In this document: positions 50,694 through 60,900 of the stretch, piece after piece | Layout of the letters: every line of letters starts with the position of its first letter | How positions within the stretch are numbered: the first letter of the stretch is position 1 | NCBI GenBank assembly: GCA_944383895.1 | Contig: CALWRH010000002.1 | Coordinates: forward strand, 1 to 64,000 | Direction of reading: 5' to 3' | DNA length: 64,000 nucleotides | From: an uncultured Christensenellaceae bacterium | Lineage (GTDB): Bacteria > Bacillota > Clostridia > Christensenellales > UBA3700 | Program-made: the position numbers and the translations under genes | The notes under the pieces: model-generated | Database searches by the model: none | What the model saw: the letters and a program-made list of their open reading frames with translations, nothing else | Told to the model about the DNA's origin: nothing

Positions 50694-53600
50694 ATGAGAA
50701 AAAAGCCGATGTTTATAGCCGCTATCGTGCTTACGGTGTTGATATCCGTATTCGTCTTTGCCGCATGCGACGAGAAGATCACAACGACATACAATGTGAA
50801 ACTCGACACAGGCGGAGAAGAATTGCAGACGATAAGCGGCGTTACGGTTCTCGACAAAGCTCCCGATACGCCTACGAAAGAAGGTTACCGTTTCGAAGGC
50901 TGGTATCTGGATGCGGCTTACACGCAAGAGCCGTCGTATCCTTTGACATTGACATCCGACATTACGCTATACGCTAAATGGACGCGTCTTTATTCCGTCA
51001 GTTTTCAAGTAAACGGAGGCAGCGAGATAGAAACTCTGACTACGGACGTTATAGAGAGTTCGCCCCGCACGTACAAGGACGGTTTCGTGTTCGCAGGATG
51101 GTATACCAACCCGAGGCTGACAGGTTCTCAGGTCAAATTTCCGTATACACCGACAAAGGACGTGACTCTTTACGCTAAATGGACGGAGGACGCTGCGTCT
51201 GAAGAATTTGTCGAAGAGAGCACCTATATGTCCACTTCGCTTGCGATAAAGCAGATCAAGCAATATTTTGCCGCAATGAACGGTACGGCTCTCGATTTCG
51301 ACAGCCTTATGACGACGAGTGCGGGAACCGCGCGTATACAGATACAGGCAAATACTGCTGAAGGCGAAAGCGTCGAATTTATGTTCAGGATATCCATGCA
51401 GGAAGACGAGAAGGTCGCGTTTGCGGTGTATGCTGTAAACGGTGAAGTTTATCTCGATTTCGGCAACGGCGAGGCTTACGTCCGTCTTGACGATTTCAGG
51501 GCGGATTATCTGTACGCTATATTGCAGAAGGCGGGTGCGGAGATAGATCTCGAAGATCTTCTCAGCAATCTCGGCGGCATAAACGTATACGAAATGCTGC
51601 TCAGCATGATATTCACGACACCTTCGTATACCACCGTTACGCGCGTGGCTACGGGAGAAGTGGTCAGCGAAAGTTTCCTTTCAGAGATAAACGTCAACAG
51701 CATGATATCGGGTATAAAAGGTATACTCGATCTGTTCGACGTAGGTTCGCTCATTGGCATAGATATCAATCTCAATTCGCTTTTCAATTGGCTTGATTCG
51801 GCAATACCGCAGATCAGGATGTATATGCAGGTGGATTGCGAAAACGGAGTCGTCACAAACATGAGCGTCAGCGTTGCCGACAATGCGGGCGGAACAGAGG
51901 GGGACGAACTTCTCGATTGGAAGGTCACTAAAATAGGTTATTATAACTATCCTATTTATATAGACATGCCGACAGATCTCGAGGGCAAATCCAAAGAATT
52001 CTCTTTCAGCAATATCGCGTTCGACATCGATCTCGACATCGACGCTCCCGAGCAGGGACTCGACGTGGCAAAGCTTATAAGCTTGTTTACCGATAAGCAG
52101 ATCATACCCGAGAATACGCTTATCGTAGAAGGACAGTTCGGATTCAGACTCAAGGCGAGAGTGGATCTCGATCTCAATTACAAAAACGCGTCGGTAGACA
52201 ACAATCTGATCGCACTCGATCTTTACGTTCTCGGCGCGGACGGCAATCCTGCAAGCGACACGCCCGTGCTCGGCATTTATTACAGGGACGGAGCGTTCTA
52301 TTTCTCGCTTTCCGACATGATACCCGATTATTGGAAGGCGGACAATATTAAGATAGAGGCAAATCTCGATGCGCTTATAAGCGATATCGTAAAACTTATC
52401 ACGACGGCTATTGACGACGCGCTCGGTACGGATTTCGACGAGGCTCAATCGCTTTCGCTGTCAGTCGGCAACGTTTACAATGCGACTCTGCTCGATGACG
52501 GCGGAGAAGTAAAGGCGATCATAAGCCCGACGATAAGAGGACTTATCACGGCTGTCGCAGGCGTTATCGGATTGCAGGAGAACGTATACGTCGACGCTGA
52601 CGGCGACAGCATAATCATCGACGTCAACCAGAAGTTCTTCGATGCAATCAACGGTTTTATGCCCGACAACGCAATAGTACTGCCCGAGGGACTCAGCAAT
52701 ATGAGCCTATCGGTCAACTTTGCGGATTACGGGGTCAAAGATATAGTCGCATCCGTCGATCTCGGCGATAAGAACGCGCCTCTCGAGGCACGACTCCGCG
52801 CGCACAATTTCAGGATAGGTTATCTCGAAGGAGAGCTCGAAAATCTCGAAGATTATATCCTCTCCCGCACGGAGCAGGGAAATTATACGTCCAATCTCGG
52901 AGAGCTTATCTATTCCGTTCTTTCGGGCGTTGAGATCAACGCTCACGGCAGCGTTGCGATAGACGAGGGCGATTACGCTTTCGGCAAGGTGCTCAAAGGA
53001 TTCGGGCTCGATACGGGCAAAGACAATCCGATAATAGGAATAAAGGGCAACTTTACCGACGGCGACGGCAATAACGTATACAAACTCGATATAGATATGC
53101 TTGCGGCGTTCGCTATCGACAGAGATAATCCCGAGGCGAGCAAAATAGCGATAGAACTCAATGCGAACGGCAATACGCTGCTTGCGGTATACGGCTATTA
53201 CGAAAACGGTATATCTACGGTCCTTCTCGATCTCAGCGGAATTAAAACGGATTATATCGGTCTGCCGATATACAAATTCGAGTTCGATTTCGCAAATCTC
53301 ATCGTAGAACTTATCGATAATATCAATATAGACGGCACGAAACTCACCGATTTCGATCTTGCGTTCGATCTCGGCGGGCTTATCGGAGGTAGTGAAAACG
53401 CTGAGTCGCTTATACTTGCTGAAAGCGACGGCAAGGCGGGAGGCACAGAACTTACCGAGGCGGGACAGATAATCTTAGGACTCAGCGCAGACAAGATCAC
53501 CGCGAGCGTAGCTTTTGCGGCTATCGTAAAGATACTCGAAAGCGCGGGCGTAGATACGGGTATAAGCACCGACGCTCTCGACCTTACGGCAGATCTTTCT

Positions 53601-56600
53601 CTGAGCACGAGCGGCGTAAGCTTAGGCGTAAAAGGCACGTTGCCCAAGACGACAACTTACGATTCTCAGAACGGAGCGCAGCTGCCTAACGAATACGGCG
53701 ACTACTCGATAACGCTCGAAACGGGTACGGAGCAATATCCTCTGACCGTCGGAGAAACCTCTAACCTCGATGCGGCGGTAGAGCGCGGCAAACAGAAGGC
53801 GGCAGACGCTGAAGACAATCTTTTCGACGTCGTGTTCGGTCTTGCCAATTCGATGCAGGCGAGCATTACGCTCAATCTGTCCAACGAAAAGGGAGAGATC
53901 GACGTTGCGTCAATAATCAACAATATTCTCGCAAAAGAGGGCAATTATATCGGATTTCCGATAAATCTCACTTTTGACAAGAACGACGCCGATCTTTATC
54001 TTGACATGATGTGGGATATAAATACCACGGACTTTACAGAAACCAAGATATATCTCGAACTGCGCTACGAGCAGAAGAAAATCATGTCTTTCGGTATTCA
54101 GGGCGGAGTTCTTTACGTCGACCTCGAAGGAGTGGGTCTGTTTGAGTTCTACGTTAAGAACAGTCAGCTCGCGACGAGCCTGTTCTCGATGATAGAAGAG
54201 AAAGTCAGCGCTCTCAAGGATATCGATATCGGGGCTTTGCTTACACAGCTGATCACGGGTGCGAGCGGCGCATCCGAAGACGGAGCGACGGGAGATAACA
54301 GCGGTTCCGACGGTTCGTCCGACGGCACCATGGCTATTCTTGCCGCAGTACTCGGAGATATCTCGATATACGACGGCGTTATAAAGGCGAATATCGCCGC
54401 ATCCACTTTCGAAACCATATTCAAGGAGTTGCTCGGCAGTTCTCTCGGCGTAGATATCGAAGTCAACAACGGAGAGATAGATATAGAAAGCGGCATCATA
54501 AATCTGCCGATAACCGTCAACGACGTGTTCTCGCTCAACGCGAAGCTCGAACTCAAGCCGAGTTCAGAGTTCGAAGTAACAAACGATTCGGGCAAAGACC
54601 TTGACGCTACGGACGGAGAGGCGATGGCTCGCAGTCTTCTCAAGCATCTTAACATGGACTTCAACCTCGACATCAAAAACAATAACGTCGAGGGACTCAG
54701 CTATCTGAGAGTGAGGATAAAGAACGTTGTCGAAGGAACTCATGCGATAGAGGGCGACAGCACGGTAATAAATCCCGAGACTCTTGTCATATCCGTTTAT
54801 CTTATCGACAACGAAGATATATTCAACAATACTCTCAGCGGAAACGGAGAGGCTATCCTGCACGTTACGCTCGATTACTCCGATGACGCGCTCGGTGCAG
54901 ACGGCACGGGCAAGAACATGAAGATCATACTTGCGGACGGCAAGTTCGAGATCCTCAACGTAGTAGACCTCAAGAGCATTGTGGGCAGCATGCTCGAATT
55001 CCGGATGGATATCGTCGGTATGCTTTCGGGAGCGATGCAAAGCATTATAGATGCTCTCGTATTTACCGAAGACGGAGTAGAAGTCGATATACCGTCCCTT
55101 GATGTTTCCGCAGAAGAAAGCGGCGAAGGCACGGGCGAAAGTACGGATGAGAGCACGGATCCGTTCAGCGATCTCGATATCAACGAGTTGCTCAGCGGAG
55201 GTATAAACATTTCGTTGCTTTCGACGGGTACGTTCAATATAAACGCGGGACTCGACCCGTATGCGTTCAACAAGCTGATCGACGATATCCTCGGAGGCAT
55301 GGTTTTCGGTGAAAACTCTATCCTCGATCTGAGCGAAATGAACCCCGACATGTTTACCGATCATTATCTCAGCCATGTAACATGGGACAGAGTGAATCCG
55401 CAGGTATTCTGGCAGTCGCTCAAAACGCAGCTCGTGAACCTGATACACGCAGTAGCTGCAGATTATTCGTTCCTTCTCAACATGTTCTCGGGAGAAGTGG
55501 ATAAATTGCTTGAAGGAGCGGTATTCGATGTCGTATCGGCGTTGCTGCCTCTGCCGATTTACAATGAGGTGAACGTGGGTCTGAACATAGTGGACGGCAC
55601 GCTTGCCAACATATACGTGAACGGTTACGACAGAAACGAAGCTGTAGTTAACGAAGACGGAGAGGTGCTGACTTACACGTACGGCAGTACTACGTTGACG
55701 TACGGGGCAAACATGCGCAGAAACACCTATCTGACGGAGATAAATCTGTACGACTGTTTCGATTCGGTAGGCGACCCCGACAACACGGTTGACGGCAGCG
55801 GAAATGCAGGCGTTGTCAACTGGGGAAGCATGGAATTCGATATGACTTTCGAACCTCTTGCGTTCGAAGACGACGTGATAACGAGCGATTACGAATTTAT
55901 TCAGGAATATTTCATCGGCAAGACTGCTGTATATCAGCAGGGCACGACGGTAATGAAAGCTCCCGTCAGGTTCTATCTGTGGAACGAAGAAACGCAGAGT
56001 TACGGCGAAGAAATAACACTCGACACGTCGCTCGGGCTGCTTGATTACGCAAACAACGAAAACTTTGAATCTGTAACGCTTACGGGCAAAGCCGAAGTTA
56101 CGTTCCCCAACGAAGTAAAACGCGAAAGAACGTTTACGATAACCGTACAGCCCAATCTCGATCCTGCGCTTATAGATACCGTGACGATGCACGCTTACGA
56201 TAATGCACCGAACGTTCTGTCCGTTTACTTTGCAAACAGGACGTACCGCATAGTGGAAGTTGCTGCAATAAAATCCATGGACCTGCCTTCTCCGACGATA
56301 GAGGGAGGGACTTACGAGGTGCAGATAACTTTCAGAAACGGAAAGACGGCTACGCTCAATATCGAGTACCTCGACAGCACTATAACCACGCTTGGCAGCA
56401 ACGGTGAGAGCGGAATTTACGAACTCGATCTTTACGCGTTCGACGAAACGCTCGATATCATGTCGCAGCTCCCGACGCAACTCTTCTTCTCGTACAGCGA
56501 CGGCAAGTACGGCGCGATAGACGTTGAAAGCTGGGCAGTCGATGCAGAAGTATTGCAGGCGTTCGCAAGCAGAAAACCTGACGATCTGTCGGGATTCGAA

Positions 56601-57968
56601 TTCAAGGCGATAGCTACCGTAGGAAAGGGTGATCTCGTTCAGAATCTCGAACTTACGGTACGCATCAAAGGCAAAGAGGTAACCTCGCTCACGATTGACG
56701 GCAACGAAAATACCGTAGAGGTGAACCCCTACGATTATTATCTCTATGCTATAGCAGCGGCTGAAGGAACGACCTTCTCGCCGTGGCCGACCACAGTCGA
56801 CGCAAACTACATGTATAACGGTAGTACATGGTCCGAAGAGGTCAAAGTCGCGTTCTCGACGCAGTTCGACTTCTCTACGATGAGCTTTAACGCTCCCGGG
56901 CAGTACGGCGCGACGGCAACGCTTGCTGGATCCGAATATTTCACCTGGAGCCGAGAAGTAACTCTCGATATTCAGAGCAACGTCATAGAAGGCGTTTACT
57001 TCGACAGAGCGCTCAGAAGAAATACGATCACGGTAGATCCTCTCGCGTTCAACAATATGACGGCAGAAGAAAAGGCAGCTTTGTTCCCGTCCACGGCATG
57101 GGTAAAATTCAAGAACGGGTACGTCAGGGCTCTGCCGATACGCTGGACGGACAGAAACGGCTACGCGATCAGCTTCGATACTCTGACTTTCGACGTAAGC
57201 AATTACAACGTAACTATGTATGCAGAGATAGGTTATTCAGACGATGCGGCTCTGAATAAAGCGTTCTATCAGAGATGCGCTATGACCGTAAAAGTCAACG
57301 GAGCGATAGATTATATCGGCGAAGGCGTAACCGTGGATCCGTTCGGAGAGGAGGGCGCGGCTCAGTTCCCCGCGACGATAACGGTCGGCAACGGCACGAC
57401 GAGTTTCGAGGCTAACGTTTCGGATTGGAACGTCAGCGGAGTCGACTTCTCCGCAAAGGGAGGCGAATATCTCGCAGCGGCAAGCTTTGTATACAACAAT
57501 AAGACTTACACCGTTACGGTACCCGTTACCGTAACGGCGAAAGAGCCGACAGGTTTTGCCGAGATCGAGGGAGACGTTTATGCGACTTACGACGAAACGG
57601 CAAATACCGTCACCGTAGAAATAAACGGTACGGGTTACGAAGTCGTCGCGACCCCGACGGCAAACGCGACGCTGACGGTCAAGTTTAGCGACGGCTCTTC
57701 GGCATCGCTTGAAACCGCGCTCGATTTCAGTGCGGTCGGACCCGATGCGGATACCGTATATTACGACTCTTCTCTCGGCACTTCCGCCGAAGAGCAGGGT
57801 GCGACGGCGTTTAGCGCTACGGCAACCGTTTACGACGCGGCAGGCAACGCTTATACTATAGAAATCAGAATATATATGAGCATTATCAACAGAATTCAGA
57901 CCGAACCCCCTGTTGAACCCGAGATCCCCGAAACGGACGAAACCCCGTCTGACGGAGAAAACGCGTGA
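50694..57968 (+). CDS. Giant lipoprotein (2424 residues) with InlB-type, LolA/LppX-like and Ig-like repeats
   Basis: The signal peptide ends in the lipobox VFAAC (Cys25). Residues 33-100 and 100-168 are two InlB B-repeat (Listeria-Bacteroides) units, each ending in TLYAKWT. From about 175 to 1560 there are about five related units of roughly 280-305 residues. Each contains a hairpin of the type GEVYLDF, GAFYFSL, GISTVLLDL, GVLYVDLEG or GKFEILNVVDL (near 252, 533, 838, 1139, 1415), then helices such as INSLFNWLDS; this recalls LolA/LppX lipid-binding domains. Ig-like repeats with VDP...FNG...W motifs follow to about 2400, then an acidic Pro-rich tail. There is no C-terminal anchor. AAGGAGG precedes ATG 50694. 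The third giant gene starts 20 bp after it. Confidence 0.88.
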   Translation: MRKKPMFIAAIVLTVLISVFVFAACDEKITTTYNVKLDTGGEELQTISGVTVLDKAPDTPTKEGYRFEGWYLDAAYTQEPSYPLTLTSDITLYAKWTRLYSVSFQVNGGSEIETLTTDVIESSPRTYKDGFVFAGWYTNPRLTGSQVKFPYTPTKDVTLYAKWTEDAASEEFVEESTYMSTSLAIKQIKQYFAAMNGTALDFDSLMTTSAGTARIQIQANTAEGESVEFMFRISMQEDEKVAFAVYAVNGEVYLDFGNGEAYVRLDDFRADYLYAILQKAGAEIDLEDLLSNLGGINVYEMLLSMIFTTPSYTTVTRVATGEVVSESFLSEINVNSMISGIKGILDLFDVGSLIGIDINLNSLFNWLDSAIPQIRMYMQVDCENGVVTNMSVSVADNAGGTEGDELLDWKVTKIGYYNYPIYIDMPTDLEGKSKEFSFSNIAFDIDLDIDAPEQGLDVAKLISLFTDKQIIPENTLIVEGQFGFRLKARVDLDLNYKNASVDNNLIALDLYVLGADGNPASDTPVLGIYYRDGAFYFSLSDMIPDYWKADNIKIEANLDALISDIVKLITTAIDDALGTDFDEAQSLSLSVGNVYNATLLDDGGEVKAIISPTIRGLITAVAGVIGLQENVYVDADGDSIIIDVNQKFFDAINGFMPDNAIVLPEGLSNMSLSVNFADYGVKDIVASVDLGDKNAPLEARLRAHNFRIGYLEGELENLEDYILSRTEQGNYTSNLGELIYSVLSGVEINAHGSVAIDEGDYAFGKVLKGFGLDTGKDNPIIGIKGNFTDGDGNNVYKLDIDMLAAFAIDRDNPEASKIAIELNANGNTLLAVYGYYENGISTVLLDLSGIKTDYIGLPIYKFEFDFANLIVELIDNINIDGTKLTDFDLAFDLGGLIGGSENAESLILAESDGKAGGTELTEAGQIILGLSADKITASVAFAAIVKILESAGVDTGISTDALDLTADLSLSTSGVSLGVKGTLPKTTTYDSQNGAQLPNEYGDYSITLETGTEQYPLTVGETSNLDAAVERGKQKAADAEDNLFDVVFGLANSMQASITLNLSNEKGEIDVASIINNILAKEGNYIGFPINLTFDKNDADLYLDMMWDINTTDFTETKIYLELRYEQKKIMSFGIQGGVLYVDLEGVGLFEFYVKNSQLATSLFSMIEEKVSALKDIDIGALLTQLITGASGASEDGATGDNSGSDGSSDGTMAILAAVLGDISIYDGVIKANIAASTFETIFKELLGSSLGVDIEVNNGEIDIESGIINLPITVNDVFSLNAKLELKPSSEFEVTNDSGKDLDATDGEAMARSLLKHLNMDFNLDIKNNNVEGLSYLRVRIKNVVEGTHAIEGDSTVINPETLVISVYLIDNEDIFNNTLSGNGEAILHVTLDYSDDALGADGTGKNMKIILADGKFEILNVVDLKSIVGSMLEFRMDIVGMLSGAMQSIIDALVFTEDGVEVDIPSLDVSAEESGEGTGESTDESTDPFSDLDINELLSGGINISLLSTGTFNINAGLDPYAFNKLIDDILGGMVFGENSILDLSEMNPDMFTDHYLSHVTWDRVNPQVFWQSLKTQLVNLIHAVAADYSFLLNMFSGEVDKLLEGAVFDVVSALLPLPIYNEVNVGLNIVDGTLANIYVNGYDRNEAVVNEDGEVLTYTYGSTTLTYGANMRRNTYLTEINLYDCFDSVGDPDNTVDGSGNAGVVNWGSMEFDMTFEPLAFEDDVITSDYEFIQEYFIGKTAVYQQGTTVMKAPVRFYLWNEETQSYGEEITLDTSLGLLDYANNENFESVTLTGKAEVTFPNEVKRERTFTITVQPNLDPALIDTVTMHAYDNAPNVLSVYFANRTYRIVEVAAIKSMDLPSPTIEGGTYEVQITFRNGKTATLNIEYLDSTITTLGSNGESGIYELDLYAFDETLDIMSQLPTQLFFSYSDGKYGAIDVESWAVDAEVLQAFASRKPDDLSGFEFKAIATVGKGDLVQNLELTVRIKGKEVTSLTIDGNENTVEVNPYDYYLYAIAAAEGTTFSPWPTTVDANYMYNGSTWSEEVKVAFSTQFDFSTMSFNAPGQYGATATLAGSEYFTWSREVTLDIQSNVIEGVYFDRALRRNTITVDPLAFNNMTAEEKAALFPSTAWVKFKNGYVRALPIRWTDRNGYAISFDTLTFDVSNYNVTMYAEIGYSDDAALNKAFYQRCAMTVKVNGAIDYIGEGVTVDPFGEEGAAQFPATITVGNGTTSFEANVSDWNVSGVDFSAKGGEYLAAASFVYNNKTYTVTVPVTVTAKEPTGFAEIEGDVYATYDETANTVTVEINGTGYEVVATPTANATLTVKFSDGSSASLETALDFSAVGPDADTVYYDSSLGTSAEEQGATAFSATATVYDAAGNAYTIEIRIYMSIINRIQTEPPVEPEIPETDETPSDGENA

Positions 57969-57988
57969 AAGGGAAAGGAGGCATGAAT

Positions 57989-60900
57989 ATGATCAGAAAA
58001 AAATACGGTTTAGCGGCGATTACGACGGCGGTCCTTATGATCGTCATAGTCGCGCTCACGCTCGTTCTCGGAGATACGGTAGGGAATATCGTGAGCGGAG
58101 GCAACGGACAAGCCGTGTACGCTGCTGAAATATCCGTCGACGAAGGCTACGTCGCAAACGGCAACGTAGCGCAAGGTTACGACCCTCTCGCCAACGTGCC
58201 CGAAGGATATACGGCTCAGGCGATATCGTCCGTTACGGGCTGGAATGCTTATATTGCAGGCAAAGAAACCGTAAACAAATATTTTTACCTGACAGATGAC
58301 ATTACCATTGAAAATCTCGACAAGGTGACGGAATTCAAAGGTATACTCGACGGCAACGGACATACTGTCGAGGTCAAAGTCGAAGCAACGCTGACTACGG
58401 CGGACGGTGCAGATCAGACCGTAGGCGGTCTGTTCAAGCTTATTGACGGCGGTACTGTCAAGAACGTCAGGATAAAAGTCACCAAGTATGCCGTAGGCGC
58501 CGATCAGGTCGGCACTCTGGCGGGTATCATAGCGGGACAGTCCAAGAATAACGCTAAGATAGAAAACGTGCGTATAGATCTCGATTACGGATCTGCAGAG
58601 AGTATGGATAAGGCCGATAGTAACAACAGAAACGTTACTTATCTTTACGATTACAACTCAAGGTCGAGCGGAGCTCCCAATTATCTTATACTCGGCGGCG
58701 TAGTGGGAGATATAGCAGGTGACACTGCAATAGACGAAACCACGGTTTCCGTAAATTCCAATGCGGGCAACGAAAATCTGTCCGCAACTACCACTGCAGG
58801 CTTCGGAATAAGCGGTTGGAGAGGAAAGGACGACGCTGACAGATATTATATCTTAGGCGGTTTCGTAGGCAGAGTCAACAGCGGATTTCTCACCATGACA
58901 AACGTCAACCTGGAAGGTTCAGGCAAGATATATAATTTCAACGAGTCTGCCGACGGAGGAGGATGGTTTGAAAAATCCAGAAACAATTACGGCTATGCAG
59001 GCGGTTTTGTCGGAGAAGTAGGGGGCAACGGCGGCAAGCTTTCTATAAACGGGCTCAACTATCTGTTTACGGGAGTGCTCGAAAAGACGAATATGAATAA
59101 GTCCAACGCGACCGGAGCCATTGTCGGAACGGGCGGTACGGATTCTTCCAAAACGACTGTTCAAAACGTCTATTACGCTTCCTCGAGCACTCAGAGAGAA
59201 AAGTGGGTCATGGGCGACAACGAAACGTATAACGGCGGTATCGTATACGATATTTCCGCGCCCGTGTATGTAAGCGGCGGTAAGCTCGTTATTCCTGCGC
59301 AGCAGTCCACCGTATGGACAGAAGGAAAAGACGCTCTCTATTCCGTAACCGACAGAGATGACAACGTCTACAACGTAGAGAACTATATGATAGTCGCGGA
59401 CGGCTCTCAGACGAGATCTGTATATCTGTCTATGGACATGTTCGAAAACGTCGGATTTACCGCTGAAGGCAATCAGCAGGACTACGGAAAGCTCTATACG
59501 CTCAACTGCTACACTATGGGCAGCGCGGATATTGCGGACGGCTTTGAATATAACGCGGAGAGCAACACATATACCTATTCTAAGACTTACGACGGCATAG
59601 ACAATAAAAAGGATATAAGCGTCTATATGACTGCGGGAGAAAAAGTCAAAGCCGTAAACGCGTTCAGCGGAGAAAAAGCAAACAGCGGAGCGGCGGGCGA
59701 TTACTCGTTCACTCTGAATAAGGAATTGTACGCGGCTTCGGGAGTAACGGAAGTCGATCTCACCAATGCTGAAGGCAAGTATCTCGTCGACGCTGCAAGC
59801 GGCATGATATGCAGTATGAACGTTGCCGACGGTGCGAAAATCGATATAAGTATCGCGAAACTCGCCGTTTCCATATCGTTTGACAATGCGGGAAATATCA
59901 CTTACGGCGACAGCTCCGACACGGTAAAGACGAATAATCCCGTCAGCATAATTTCGGCAGGAGGCGTCGAAGGCGGCGTTACGCCCGACGAGTTCACGGG
60001 ATATACCCTGACGGGTTATACCGAAAAGACCGCTGCGGGCACCGAGGTAACGCTCGGTATTTCCGAAGTTGTCATGAACGGAGCCGAATCCAACTACGAA
60101 TTCACGCTCGGAGAAGTGACCGCGACCGTAAAGAAATACGAGATTACGGGCGCGCTCGACAAAGACAAATTCACTACGACAGAAGTCGAAGAGGGCGCGA
60201 CGGCGGTGTTCGTCCCCGATACGGAACTGCCTGACGAGCTCGTGTTCGTATACGAGTATTCGTTGAGCGCCGAAGGCGACGATTGGACTACGGAAATGCC
60301 CGTTGAATCCGACAGATATTATGTCAGAGTCAGTTTCGATAACGGCAACTATAATCTCGCTACTAACGTCTATACGTTTACGATAACGGCTGTCGTAAAG
60401 GCGGTAACTACCGACAAAGTGGTGGACGGAGTGTTTACGACAGAGTATTTCAACACGGCGGCGGGACTTGTGAACGCATTGCGCGACGCGGTGGATTACG
60501 AGGCAGAAGTAAAGGAAGAAACCGATTATTTCGTATTCACGATAGACGGTGCGGAGATACAAAACGCGCTTGACGTCAGCGAAACCGAATACAACGTGAC
60601 CGCTACGCTCAAGAGCCAGCGTTACGAAGACGCGAGCGTGGAGTTCAAAGTAAAGGTCGTTACGCGCAAGATAAGCGTTTCGGGAGAAGTCACCAATGCA
60701 AGCTGGTCAGAACTCGCAAACGGAGTTTACGACGGACAGAATAAAGAGTTTTCGCTCGTTACCGAAGACGCTTTCGACAAGACTTATACGATAACGTACA
60801 GCGCGACAGAGGACGGAGAATATACTGCCGCCGATGCGTTGAAAAACGCAGGTTATTATAAGGTCACGGCAGTATCTGCCGATGCCAATTACGAGATAAC

